64,000 nucleotides of DNA from Pseudomonadota bacterium (GTDB lineage Bacteria; Bdellovibrionota; FAC87; UBA2466). Below the pieces are notes generated by a model. That model had not been told where the DNA came from. It did not search any database and saw only the letters and a list, made by a program, of their open reading frames with translations. Numbering within the stretch: the first letter of the stretch is position 1; each line of letters begins with the position of its first letter. The stretch lies in assembly GCA_009927165.1 (NCBI GenBank), contig RFNO01000117.1:1-64000 (forward strand). The letters are read 5' to 3'. A program made the translations under genes and the position numbers. This document shows positions 19,576 to 29,392 of this stretch, piece by piece.

Positions 19576-21210
19576 TTAATCGATCGCTTTTTGAAGAATA
19601 TCGGCTGCTCGATTTGGGCCAATGGCTAAAAGAAACGCAGCCAACTTGGGACCATTTGGTTTTGCCACCAATACTTGATAGACATCTTTGAAAAATACTT
19701 TTCCTTCAATGCCATGATTTTTCATAATCTCCCAAGTTCTATTGGCGAGCATTTCCTCTGATTGAGTTGCTTTGCCTTCTCTTAGCGTCTGGACCAATTC
19801 TTTCATCGCTAATGGAAATTGAGATTTGTGTTTTGGAGCCGATTGAAGAGTAAAACGGAATTCCTCGGGTGCGTAAGTGGTAATCCATTTCCAGGCTCTT
19901 TTTGAGCGTGATAAAAAGCGTTTTTCATCTTCGTCATTGCGAATATCTTTTTGATAAAAAGCTTTTGTTTTTTGTAAATCGCCTTCCTGAATTTGTAATA
20001 AATTGCAAAGATGTCTGAAAGGAAATTGCACTGGCAAAGTCTGGTTCTCAGTGGAAGTATCGACGCGAGAGAATTCATAGATTCTCTTCTCGTAATTCAC
20101 TTTTTTGTCCTCTCCTTTTTCCAAGCCAAAGGCAAACCGTTCACATCGATCAAAATCGTCATAGGCCTTCATAACATCTAAGTCGAAAGCAATCGAAAAA
20201 TCGAGATTGGGCTTTCTGCTGGCAAATAGGTAACGAACTAATGCGGGCTCATAGATTTCTAAAGCTTCAGTTAGCGTGATGAGGTTTCCTGAAGAAGAGG
20301 AGAGCTTAGAGCCCACTCCTTTTGCGAGAACGAAGTCATACTGCACATAAAAAGGTGGTTCTCTTTTCCAGATTTCCCTAACGATTTCACAGCCCGTATC
20401 GTAGGATCCTCCTTGCGACGAATGGTCTTTTCCACCTGGTTCAAAATCGACTTGTTCTTTGGACCAGCGCATAGGCCAGTCTACTCTCCAAAGGAGTTTA
20501 ACCCCTTCTTCTTTTCGAAAATCGATAGAGAATTCTTGCTTGCAAGCTTTGCAAAAGTATTTAACCAATGAAGTATCGTCGTGAGAGACCACTTCAGTAG
20601 TGTCGCGATCACACTGTTTACAGAAAATGCTGAGACAAGACCAATTCGACGGCAAATTTTCGGTACGAGACCGATTTAAAATGTCAGCAATTTTTTTCTG
20701 GTTTTTCAAGGCAACCGAAATCCCCTCAGCATATTGACCAGAACGGTATTGCTCATTTTGATAAATGAAGTGGGGCTGAATACCCAATTGGGCAATTTCT
20801 TTTTCAAAACGGGTTTCAAAATGTCTAGCATAAGAGGTCTCAGTTCCAAACGGGTCTGGTATCTTAGCTAAGGGCCGGCGAAGATTTTTTTCAATTAGTT
20901 CCGAATTTGGTAAATTTGCGGGAACTTTTCTAAGCGCATCGTAGTCATCCCAGCTGTAAATAAAACGAACCTTTTTTCCACGGTCCTTAAGAGCTCTGAC
21001 GACGAAATCCACTGTGATGACTTCTCTGAAATTGCCGATGTGTACCACACCGCTTGGGGAGATTCCTGAAGCACAAACCAATACTTCTTTTTCAGGGTGC
21101 TTTGCCAATAAAGCTTCCGCAGCGTGATCGGCCCAATGAACAGTAGGGGTATCAGAACTGTCTGCGGATGGGGAAGATTTTTGCATTTTTTCTTTTTCCA
21201 TAACGACCAT
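19576..21210 (-). CDS. lysK: Lysine--tRNA ligase, class I (archaeal-type)
   Basis: 544 aa; HIGN class I motif 'SGVVHIGNFRE', 'KLSSSSGN' KMSKS-like motif, 'IYSWDDYDALRKVP'. Confidence 0.92.
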   Translation of the reverse strand: MVVMEKEKMQKSSPSADSSDTPTVHWADHAAEALLAKHPEKEVLVCASGISPSGVVHIGNFREVITVDFVVRALKDRGKKVRFIYSWDDYDALRKVPANLPNSELIEKNLRRPLAKIPDPFGTETSYARHFETRFEKEIAQLGIQPHFIYQNEQYRSGQYAEGISVALKNQKKIADILNRSRTENLPSNWSCLSIFCKQCDRDTTEVVSHDDTSLVKYFCKACKQEFSIDFRKEEGVKLLWRVDWPMRWSKEQVDFEPGGKDHSSQGGSYDTGCEIVREIWKREPPFYVQYDFVLAKGVGSKLSSSSGNLITLTEALEIYEPALVRYLFASRKPNLDFSIAFDLDVMKAYDDFDRCERFAFGLEKGEDKKVNYEKRIYEFSRVDTSTENQTLPVQFPFRHLCNLLQIQEGDLQKTKAFYQKDIRNDEDEKRFLSRSKRAWKWITTYAPEEFRFTLQSAPKHKSQFPLAMKELVQTLREGKATQSEEMLANRTWEIMKNHGIEGKVFFKDVYQVLVAKPNGPKLAAFLLAIGPNRAADILQKAID

Positions 21211-21272
21211 CTATAACATTTTTCTTTTCTGAGATCATTCCCAATACATAATAAATGGCCTATAGTTGACCT

Positions 21273-21770
21273 ATGAAACCTTGGGCCTGGCTTTTAATAT
21301 TTGCAATGACAGTTGGGGCGTCAGTTTATCTCTGGAAAAAAGCACCCGGAACAAGCGTATCTCCGGTGGAAATGCCCCAAGGCCTTTCTAATGCACCCTT
21401 AGAACCCCCGGCGGTGGGTGCCCCCTCGTTGGAGACTAAGACTCAGCCAACGGCAAAAGAGGGAAGTCGCTTGCCTGTTCCGCGGCCCCCCACTCCTGAA
21501 GGCAACTCTCCAGAAGTGGTCCCGGTACCCCCTCCGCCTGAATTTAGGCTTTCGGACCCCATAGCATCACCGCCGAACATGTATCCGCCATCCGGTGACC
21601 CAGATCCTGATTTGGGATATCCCGGTTACGTGCCTCCTCCCGGTTATCCTCCGGGAAGTGCGCCACCCGAGGAGGGAGAATCTGGATTTGTTCCTCAACC
21701 GTTTGAGCCTCCTCCTCCCCTGGATGAGGAGTTCATTCCTCCGCCACCGCCTGAGCCACCGGGAGAATAA
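21273..21770 (+). CDS. Proline-rich exported/membrane-anchored protein
   Basis: 165 aa; single N-terminal TM; proline-rich low-complexity remainder. Confidence 0.7.
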   Translation: MKPWAWLLIFAMTVGASVYLWKKAPGTSVSPVEMPQGLSNAPLEPPAVGAPSLETKTQPTAKEGSRLPVPRPPTPEGNSPEVVPVPPPPEFRLSDPIASPPNMYPPSGDPDPDLGYPGYVPPPGYPPGSAPPEEGESGFVPQPFEPPPPLDEEFIPPPPPEPPGE

Positions 21771-21773
21771 ATC

Positions 21774-22979
21774 GTGAGCCTTTCATTTATCGCTTGGCGA
21801 TTTATGCTTCGTGGGACCGAACGAGGCACTTTTAGTGCGATGACTCTTTTTGCTTGGTTAGCCATCGGAGTAGGGGTGGGTGCGATGAGTTCGCTCTTGT
21901 CGGTTATGTACGGATTTGAAGGAGCTCTCAGGGAAAAAGTACTCAACGCTTATCCCCATATTTTGGTGGGATCAAAAGATCCGAGTAAACCATTGGAACC
22001 GTCGGTTGATTTTGAGCGAATAGTTCGATCTTTGCCACAAGTACAGAAATGTTTCCCTTATGTTCAAAACGAAATGATTCTCCAAACTTCAAGAAGAGGG
22101 CTTGGGGCTGTTATTTGGGGGGTGCCTGGATCGGAACTTCCGAATCTAAAATTTAAAGTGCAGGAGGGAAATTGGCCTCAGGAAATGTCATCTTTGCCTC
22201 AAGCGATGTTGGGAAGCGAGCTGGGTGAACGACTGGGCTTAAGTACAAAGGATCAAATAAAAATTATTTCACCACTCGAAAAATCTGGGCCGCTGGGGAT
22301 GGTTCCCCAAAGCGAGCTAGTGGAAGTGGCTGGTCTTTTTGCTTCCGGCCATTATGAGTTTGATGAACAATACGCTGTCATGCTCCTCGAGGATGTTCAG
22401 GAACTTCTGGGTTGGGGTAACGGACTCACGGGTTGGCAAGTGTGGGTAAATAGCCTTGAAGATACCGATCAAGTGCTTACTGAAATTAAAAAGCATCTAC
22501 CCGAGGGGTGGGAAGCAAAAAGTTGGAAGACATTTAACTCAGCCCTTTTTCAATCATTGAAGTTAGAACAATATTCCATGTTCAGTATTTTGGTGTTTGC
22601 TATTTTGATTGCGGTAATGAACATTGTAATTACGCTTACTATGAATGTGAGTCATAAGCGAAAAAATATTGGTGTTCTCAGAGCGCTGGGAGCTACTCAA
22701 TCCCAAATTCACAAGATATTCCTCTGTCAGGGCGCTTTTATGGGAGGAGTGGGGCTTACTCTGGGAGCCGTGCTGACGATTCTTTTTGTTGTTTATGTAA
22801 AATACTTTTCTGGCTATCAGCTACCAGAAATTTATTATGACCGAACCATTCCAATAGAAATTCGACCAGTCTCTATTTTTGCTATTTATGCAGTTGCTAC
22901 TATTTTGATTTATCTCGCTACATTGTATCCAGCATCGCAAGCATCGAAGTTGAGTGCGATTGAAGCTATTCGCGAATAG
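21774..22979 (+). CDS. LolC/LolE-family lipoprotein-releasing ABC transporter permease
   Basis: 401 aa, GTG start; 'RKNIGVLRALGATQSQIHKIFLCQGAFMG' FtsX-like signature; 4 TMs. Confidence 0.88.
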   Translation: MSLSFIAWRFMLRGTERGTFSAMTLFAWLAIGVGVGAMSSLLSVMYGFEGALREKVLNAYPHILVGSKDPSKPLEPSVDFERIVRSLPQVQKCFPYVQNEMILQTSRRGLGAVIWGVPGSELPNLKFKVQEGNWPQEMSSLPQAMLGSELGERLGLSTKDQIKIISPLEKSGPLGMVPQSELVEVAGLFASGHYEFDEQYAVMLLEDVQELLGWGNGLTGWQVWVNSLEDTDQVLTEIKKHLPEGWEAKSWKTFNSALFQSLKLEQYSMFSILVFAILIAVMNIVITLTMNVSHKRKNIGVLRALGATQSQIHKIFLCQGAFMGGVGLTLGAVLTILFVVYVKYFSGYQLPEIYYDRTIPIEIRPVSIFAIYAVATILIYLATLYPASQASKLSAIEAIRE

Positions 22980-22989
22980 TCTTGGCCTA

Positions 22990-23478
22990 TTAAGCTCGAA
23001 AATGTTTCGGAGATAAGATTTTTAGGATTTTGTTTTGAAGCTGAAACATCTTTCTTTCGTCGGCCAAGCTTCGCTCGTGATCATAACCGAACAAGTGCAG
23101 CATGCCGTGAACGGTAAGTCTTTCAAGTTCTCGTCCGAGTGATTCTCCGTATTCCTTTGCTTGACGTTTTGCAATGGGAAGACAGATCACCAAATCCCCG
23201 ATATCCAAAATTGGAATTTCCGGTGAATCTGCCTCAATTCGAGAAAAAGAAAGAACGTCTGTTGGCTTGTTTTTTCCTCGATAACCACGGTTCAATTTCC
23301 TTACGATTTCAGTCCCTACGATACTGACTGAAACCATAATCTTTTGTCCCCGCTTGATGGTTTTACGTGTCACTGTTTTTGGTAATTGAGAAAGAGTAGT
23401 TCGAATGGCTTTTCTAATCCGAGCTTGGAAAGAAGCCGGAAAAGAGGAGGGACAAGAAATACAAATCGTAAGAACCAA
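22990..23478 (-). CDS. ybeY: Endoribonuclease YbeY
   Basis: 162 aa; 'NRGYRGKNKPTDVLSF' and zinc motif 'HGMLHLFGYDHE'. Confidence 0.95.
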   Translation of the reverse strand: MVLTICISCPSSFPASFQARIRKAIRTTLSQLPKTVTRKTIKRGQKIMVSVSIVGTEIVRKLNRGYRGKNKPTDVLSFSRIEADSPEIPILDIGDLVICLPIAKRQAKEYGESLGRELERLTVHGMLHLFGYDHERSLADERKMFQLQNKILKILSPKHFRA

Positions 23479-23479
23479 T

Positions 23480-25867
23480 TTAACCCGCCTTTTTTGGGGG
23501 TTGAGGATTCCCGGATTTTTGAGGATCAGGTAATGGATCGATTAAATTTTTCTGTCCAGGATATTCAATTCGATGATGATAAAGTGCTGTAAGAGTTCTA
23601 GTAAATGTCTCTTCAATAAGCTTTAACTCGCGTTGAGTAAGATCACAATCCGTAAACTGCTCTTCGAGAAATCGCTTTTGGATAATACTGCTTACCATGG
23701 CTTGGACCTTAGCAGGCGTTGGGTCATTGATACTGCGAGTGGCTGCTTCGCAGGCATCTGCCATCATGACAATCCCTGCTTCTCGAGACTGAGGTTTGGG
23801 ACCTGGATATCTAAAGTCCATTTCCTGGGGCTCAGGATGTTCCTGAGACTGGGTGCTGAGATATTTGGCTTTATTAAAAAAGTAATTTGCCAAAGTTGTC
23901 CCATGATGTTGCTCGATGATGTTGTTGATCGAATCCCCCAGATTATGTTCTTTGCCCAAGCGAACTCCATTCTTTACATGAGCAAACAATATTTTTGCAG
24001 ACATGTGGGGCGTGAGATGATCGTGAGGATTGTTATGGGGAGATTGATTTTCAATGAAGTACAGAGGTTTCGTCATTTTTCCAATGTCGTGATAATAAGC
24101 CGATACTCTTGCGAGAAGAGGATTAGCTCCTATTTTGTCTGCAGCTAGTTCAGCCAAGCTCCCCACTATCACTGAGTGATGATAAGTCCCCGGTGCTTTC
24201 ATCATCAAGTTGTGGAGCAAGGGGTGGTTGAAGTTTGAGAGTTCTAAAAGTTTCAGGCTGGTTGTGTAACCAAATGCAGACTCCAGCAAAGGAATGAGCA
24301 AGCCGGAGAGACCAACTGAAAACAAACCAGAAATAAACGACAAAGTAACGCAAATTAAAAGGTCAGACCAAATCGGATTTTTATATCCCAAAACATTAAT
24401 CATGGTAAATGCGAGCACAATGAGTGCTCCAGTAGCGCCTGACAAAACTCCAGTTTTCAAAAGGTCGGATCGTTGACGGTAGGATTTGATGGACTCAATG
24501 GCTGTGGCATTGACCACCAGGGACCATAGAGCAAAGAAAAAGTGTTGGTCAAGCATGTAACCAATGATCATGCTAGTAGCAATTGCATAAGTATAAGCAG
24601 CAGTTTTTCCCATCAGCAAACTGATGATGATTCCCCCTGTGGAAACTGGAATTAGGTATTCCAAACCGTAGCCTTCAAGAAAGGTGGAAAACCGACTTTG
24701 TGCGAACAGATAGCCAAGTTTCAGTAAAGCGAGCGATCCCGTGATAGCCAACATGAAAAGCAATGAATCTTTGAAAGACAGTGACCAGAAGGTTTTGGGA
24801 GAGAAGTTCATGTTGAATAACAAATGAAGAAAGATAGCAAAAATGATGAAAGTGAGAAAAAAGCGTTTGAGCTGATTTTGTGGAGAGCTTAGATCTTGGA
24901 GAGCTCGAAGAAGTTCGAGACTTTGCTCAGTGATCCTTTCTCCTCGAGCCACAATGACTTGTCCTTCTTTTAAAGCTACCAACGACGGGCGACTACTGGC
25001 TAAAAAAGCGTCAATACGTTTTTGAGTGAGAGATGGGTTGTGAATCAAATTGGGCGGAATGATATCGGAAATCAATCGAGCGATGGGCACTGTCAATTGT
25101 TTAGACTGTTCTTTCAGTCGCTGGGGCGAAAGCTCAACTACTTTTCTTGCTTCGTCTAGACTTAAAATTTTTGTGAGGTCTTGAATAGGAAATTCATGAA
25201 AGTTGTGATTAGTTTCTCTGACAATAATGCCCGTTCCATAGTAAAGCGAGAAGAGCTCCATTTCAGAAATAAGTCTTTCTTTGAGGTTTGAAGCAATTCT
25301 TACAAAGATTTCCTCAGCTTCTTTGCTGAATTTGACTTGATGTAAAAAGATGAGATCCCGTGCCGAAATAGGTTGTCCGGTGATTTCTATAAGCCGTCGA
25401 GTGGTAATTTCCGAAGGAGCCTGTTTCCATGCACCACGATCATTTTTATAAAAGTCGGTACGTAAAGTTCTGAACGCCTGTTTCCATTTGTCGAGCCAGC
25501 CTTTGATGAGGGAATCGTCGTAGTCGAAGATCGGAGGTACTCTTTTCTGGAGAGCCTCTTTTTCTTGAGGAGATGCTTCTTTAGGTTCGATTTCTACTGT
25601 GAATGGCGCAACTAAAGTGACTTCGGCAAAGTCTCCCAGGCGGGGAAGTTCCGGCGGAATTTTTGCTTGATGGCTTCGTCCCAGAACAAAAGCGATACAA
25701 AAAGCGAAGATTACACAATAAAACAAACGCGCAAAAAATTGTCGGCGATGAGGTTTTCCTTCTTTAACGATGTCTGAGGTTTTTCCTTCATAGGCGCGCG
25801 CAAACTGTTCTACCAACAGGTGAACCAGCTCTCCCAACTTCTTCCATTTTTGCGCCAAAGTGTTCAA
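23480..25867 (-). CDS. 7TM-HD domain protein (PgpH/YqfF-like putative c-di-AMP phosphodiesterase)
   Basis: 795 aa; extracytoplasmic region, 7 TMs, HDIG-type 'HHSVIVGSLAELAADKIGANPLLARVSAYYHDIGKM'. Confidence 0.92.
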   Translation of the reverse strand: MNTLAQKWKKLGELVHLLVEQFARAYEGKTSDIVKEGKPHRRQFFARLFYCVIFAFCIAFVLGRSHQAKIPPELPRLGDFAEVTLVAPFTVEIEPKEASPQEKEALQKRVPPIFDYDDSLIKGWLDKWKQAFRTLRTDFYKNDRGAWKQAPSEITTRRLIEITGQPISARDLIFLHQVKFSKEAEEIFVRIASNLKERLISEMELFSLYYGTGIIVRETNHNFHEFPIQDLTKILSLDEARKVVELSPQRLKEQSKQLTVPIARLISDIIPPNLIHNPSLTQKRIDAFLASSRPSLVALKEGQVIVARGERITEQSLELLRALQDLSSPQNQLKRFFLTFIIFAIFLHLLFNMNFSPKTFWSLSFKDSLLFMLAITGSLALLKLGYLFAQSRFSTFLEGYGLEYLIPVSTGGIIISLLMGKTAAYTYAIATSMIIGYMLDQHFFFALWSLVVNATAIESIKSYRQRSDLLKTGVLSGATGALIVLAFTMINVLGYKNPIWSDLLICVTLSFISGLFSVGLSGLLIPLLESAFGYTTSLKLLELSNFNHPLLHNLMMKAPGTYHHSVIVGSLAELAADKIGANPLLARVSAYYHDIGKMTKPLYFIENQSPHNNPHDHLTPHMSAKILFAHVKNGVRLGKEHNLGDSINNIIEQHHGTTLANYFFNKAKYLSTQSQEHPEPQEMDFRYPGPKPQSREAGIVMMADACEAATRSINDPTPAKVQAMVSSIIQKRFLEEQFTDCDLTQRELKLIEETFTRTLTALYHHRIEYPGQKNLIDPLPDPQKSGNPQPPKKAG

Positions 25868-25945
25868 TTAAGGAGTTACCTTTCCGTAACTCTTATCGGC
25901 TTATTCAGGGGGAAAAACGAGGGAAGGAAATGTGCGGAGAGTCAT

Positions 25946-25985
25946 AAAAAAAGGCCCAACCCGAAGAAGTCTTCGAAATTGGGCC
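25946..25985 (-). terminator. Intrinsic terminator of the minus-strand Lys/Ala-rich protein gene
   Basis: Stem GGCCCAA/TTGGGCC (25953-25959 / 25979-25985) with inner CGAAG/CTTCG, followed on the minus strand by a 7-U tract. Confidence 0.85.
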
Positions 25986-26016
25986 GGTTGCTATTGCTAG
26001 CAAATTTCCGCGCTAA

Positions 26017-26319
26017 TTAGTGACCAGCGGGAGGAGCAACAGGAGCTGTTTCTGTTGTAGTTCCCATGTGCTCTTTTACAGCATCTTTTGCTGCGTCTAC
26101 TTTTTCTTCAGCTTTTTTCATGGCTTTTTTAGCGCCTTTTTTCCATGTTTTTGCTGTTTTAGCAGCCGTTTGTTCAACAGCTGCAGCACCTTCTTTTACC
26201 GTTTCAGTGGTAGCTTCAGCAGCTTTTTCAACTTTATCCATTGCTTTTTCGGGGTGATCAGCAAGGGCAGGAACTGCAATGAGTCCCAAGGTTACTAGGA
26301 TGTTTAACAGTGCTTTCAT
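26017..26319 (-). CDS. Small secreted Lys/Ala-rich protein
   Basis: 100 aa from Met at 26319; signal peptide MKALLNILVTLGLIAVPALA; repeating K-A-E heptad-like segment. Confidence 0.7.
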   Translation of the reverse strand: MKALLNILVTLGLIAVPALADHPEKAMDKVEKAAEATTETVKEGAAAVEQTAAKTAKTWKKGAKKAMKKAEEKVDAAKDAVKEHMGTTTETAPVAPPAGH

Positions 26320-26575
26320 GAGTTTCTCCTTAAGAGTTTTAGTTTGAGTCTCAAACAACTGACAGAGTTTACAGTTAAGTAGTTGATATGGCAACGTTTG
26401 TATCATTCTTTTTCAAGACACTATCAGAGTGTCTCCTGGGGGATTGAAAGGTGAGTTCAAAAACAGCGACAACATTTTAGGTAATAAAAACAATGATTTA
26501 ATATCGGTATCGAGAGGGTTGCAGCATTAATTATTTTGAATTAACATGCCGCAACATGCTAGAGGGGGGTAGGAT

Positions 26576-27478
26576 TTGAGATTCTTAAGTCACGTTGTTT
26601 TTATCTTTTTGGTTTCGGGAGCGATAGCCGGAGCTGATACCGTGACTCTTGAAACCTACGGAGACTCGTTAACAGCCGGATTTCTCGCAAACACGTTATT
26701 GACGAATCCTCCTCCCATTTCTGAACTCAGTAAGACGTTGCAGAATCTTGCTTTTGCTTTTTTGCAAAAAGATCGAACTCTCTTAAAACAATTTGAATCT
26801 AACGAGAACGCTTGGCCCTATTTTTTTGCGAAGAATTTGGCGCGTGAGGGAATTGTTGTTTCTGAAGTAGTGAATTTAGCTATTTCAGGAAGCCGAAGTT
26901 CAGAAATTCCTCGCCAAGTAAAACAGCGAGGTGTTTCAAGCGCTCATACTTGGGCATTATTCTTTGTGGGACATAATGATCTTTGTCATGTCCCGGGAGA
27001 TTCAACGGTATTAACTCAGCAATTTCAAGAGCACCTCAATGCTGCCATGGAGGAGTGGGAAAAAAATCACGAGGGCTCAAATGTATTTTTAATTCCTGCC
27101 GCCCCCATTTATGAGTTGTATCCAGTGCTGGATAACTACACTTGGTTTGAAAGTGAAAAAAAATCATTTAAGTGTCAGGATGCTTGGACCAAGTACTTTC
27201 CGTATTGTGCCCATTTTTTTCAGCGATACAAAAAAGGTGAGTTAGAAAGTTATCTGAAGCCTCGAACCCAAGCACTCAATTCATCTTTAGAGGAAATAGC
27301 TAAGAAGTGGGACAGCAAAAGTTCGGGCAAAAATACTTATCGATTCTTGGAAGCTCAATGGCCGTCTCCTTTGAGGCCCGAGCTTTTTGCGATGGATTGT
27401 TATCATATTGCAGCTCCTGGCCAGCAGATTTTCGCTGAAAACATTCTGGCTGCTATTCAGAAGCTTCTAAAAAGGTAA
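26576..27478 (+). CDS. Secreted SGNH/GDSL-type hydrolase
   Basis: 300 aa, TTG start; 'YGDSLTAGF', 'GHNDLCH', 'DCYHIAAPGQQIFAENI'. Confidence 0.85.
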   Translation: MRFLSHVVFIFLVSGAIAGADTVTLETYGDSLTAGFLANTLLTNPPPISELSKTLQNLAFAFLQKDRTLLKQFESNENAWPYFFAKNLAREGIVVSEVVNLAISGSRSSEIPRQVKQRGVSSAHTWALFFVGHNDLCHVPGDSTVLTQQFQEHLNAAMEEWEKNHEGSNVFLIPAAPIYELYPVLDNYTWFESEKKSFKCQDAWTKYFPYCAHFFQRYKKGELESYLKPRTQALNSSLEEIAKKWDSKSSGKNTYRFLEAQWPSPLRPELFAMDCYHIAAPGQQIFAENILAAIQKLLKR

Positions 27479-27588
27479 AAAGCTTAAGAAAAAACACTGT
27501 CTAGTTCCTCTTCAAACTATCAAAAACTTAGGCACTTTCTAAGTACTTGAAACTAATTAGTAATTCACTTTTGAACCGAGCGCATTTG

Positions 27589-27737
27589 GGCACACCCTTA
27601 TTAAGGGCTGAGATAACAGTGCCTGGAAATCACTCAAACTGTTCTTGGCAGACTGATTGCAACTCACGGCCTTGAGCCGCTCTCCGTGTGGGGAGCTAAC
27701 TCTGTAGACCTTCTGTTTAAAGAAGAGTCTCAGAGTT
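27589..27737 (+). ncRNA. Hairpin-rich leader or independent structured RNA
   Basis: Consecutive hairpins: GGCAC/GTGCC enclosing CCCTT/AAGGG; CGGC/GCCG; GCTCTCC/GGGGAGC; AACTCTG/CAGAGTT extended by AGAC..TTCT/AGAA..GTCT. Confidence 0.45.
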
Positions 27738-27786
27738 GTGTGCTCTGTTTATCGATGAGTGGAATTTGTTTTCGCGGAGTGGTCTG

Positions 27787-29274
27787 ATGAAAAAGCAAGC
27801 GGTTCGTAATTCAGTTTTGGCAGCAGCGCTGGGTGTAGTGATGGTTATTCCCGTCCTTAGCTATGCTGAAAGTTTTGATGAGTACAATGCAAGCTTCAAA
27901 AAAGACTTGCCGAAAGTTGATGCTCTTTTAAAAGGCTCTGCTCCTGGGGCTTCATCGGAGAGTTTAAGAGAAACAGTCGCTTCCAATTTAGCACAAGCTG
28001 CTGAAGGCCTTGAGCTGGGGGGCGCACGAAAAGAATTGTTTGAAGAAGAAACCAAACTTCAAAAATGGCACGATAAAATTAAAAAGGCCAACGCTCTTGG
28101 GCCTGCTATGGACAGCTTTGTTAAGAAGGCAATCAGTGATCGCAGCTTGAAACTTGATAAAGCACAAGAATTGACTAGCCAGCTTTCGGCTTCAACTCCT
28201 TTTATTAATCCAGCTGATTTTGACGTTAGCTCCTTGGCAAATTCTTGCCAAAATGGGGTGGATTTTAGTCCTCTGCTCCAAATGGCTCAAAATTTTGGTA
28301 CTGACAAAGTCGATTATTTGAGACGTAAGGCACAAGCTCTTCTCGAAGAGAAATCCGAAGACGCAAAAGCTCTAGAGAAAAAGAAAATTCTTGATTTGAT
28401 TTCAAACTTGAAAGAATTGAATGCTAACAATGAAGCGCTTGATGCAGATGCGCTTAAGCCCGAAGAAGCAGCTAAATTAGATAGCATTCAAGCGATTGAG
28501 TCACGATTAGCAAAACTAAAGAAAGAAAAAAATCCTCAAGCTAAAGCACAGTTCAAACAAATCGAGTCTGATTTGGTGGGAAAATTCCAGAGCTTCACTG
28601 AGCAGTTATTTCAAATTCGAGACAATGACAAACGCGTCCAAATTTTAGGAGACGAGTTTGCTCGTGGAATTGAGCAACAACAACAATTCATGATGATGAT
28701 TGCTCAACAAGCTACCAGCCGATTGGTTGAAAATTGCGTGCAAGAAACCGACGGAATTTTCCAGGAAATTGATAACACTCGAGCCTACTTATCTCCTATC
28801 GTAGGAAGTCGAGTAGCTGGTTTAGATGCCTTAGCTCAAGAAAGAAGAGCAAATAGCATGGGATTCATCCGAGGCGACGTGAACAGCGCATGCCCCGACG
28901 TGAGTACTACTTTACAAGGCACTATCGGAGGATTCTTTAACACTGATTTACCCAATCAGCTTCAAGCAGTTCGCAGTACCAAAAATCCAGCAAAAATGCT
29001 GACTGAAGCCATTGGAGTCATGGACTCTATCCGTAACATGCAAGCTCAGTTGGGACCTTCATTGCAACCCCTGATGGAAGGTTGCGATACTGCAAGCCGA
29101 ATTCGAGAAAGTTTACGTCAGCGAGCCCAAAACTCTCAAAACAGAAACTCGGGCAACGCTTCGACAACAGGTTTGAACAATACGACACCAGGAGTTCCCC
29201 GAAATTCGGTGAACAACTTCCCTGGTTCACCCAATGGGTTTGGTACCATACCGACTCATACGTTCCGTCGATAG
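27787..29274 (+). CDS. Secreted alpha-helical protein of unknown function
   Basis: 495 aa from the internal Met ([27 protein letters not shown] signal peptide); long charged helical segments. Confidence 0.7.
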   Translation: MKKQAVRNSVLAAALGVVMVIPVLSYAESFDEYNASFKKDLPKVDALLKGSAPGASSESLRETVASNLAQAAEGLELGGARKELFEEETKLQKWHDKIKKANALGPAMDSFVKKAISDRSLKLDKAQELTSQLSASTPFINPADFDVSSLANSCQNGVDFSPLLQMAQNFGTDKVDYLRRKAQALLEEKSEDAKALEKKKILDLISNLKELNANNEALDADALKPEEAAKLDSIQAIESRLAKLKKEKNPQAKAQFKQIESDLVGKFQSFTEQLFQIRDNDKRVQILGDEFARGIEQQQQFMMMIAQQATSRLVENCVQETDGIFQEIDNTRAYLSPIVGSRVAGLDALAQERRANSMGFIRGDVNSACPDVSTTLQGTIGGFFNTDLPNQLQAVRSTKNPAKMLTEAIGVMDSIRNMQAQLGPSLQPLMEGCDTASRIRESLRQRAQNSQNRNSGNASTTGLNNTTPGVPRNSVNNFPGSPNGFGTIPTHTFRR

Positions 29275-29295
29275 TTTAATTCCATCTCATAAACA

Positions 29296-29337
29296 GTTAG
29301 CCTGGGGGCACCAAAGCTCCCGGGCTAACGCTTTTTT
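29296..29337 (+). terminator. Intrinsic terminator after the 495-aa secreted protein gene
   Basis: 14-bp imperfect stem GTTAGCCTGGGGGC/GCTCCCGGGCTAAC then CGC TTTTTT. Confidence 0.9.
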
Positions 29338-29392
29338 AAAAGTCGTTCGTTTGACGACGCTGCCTCGGATTGGTAGCTTTAGAGCGAAATCA

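Noticed and set aside
21695-21946. Gly-rich minus-strand ORF
   Set aside because: Shadow of the proline-rich plus-strand gene (CCN codons read in reverse as GGN)
27600-27660. TPP riboswitch, because of 'GGGCTGAGATAA'
   Set aside because: The ACCTGATCTGG and downstream conserved elements are missing and the downstream gene is not thiamine-related
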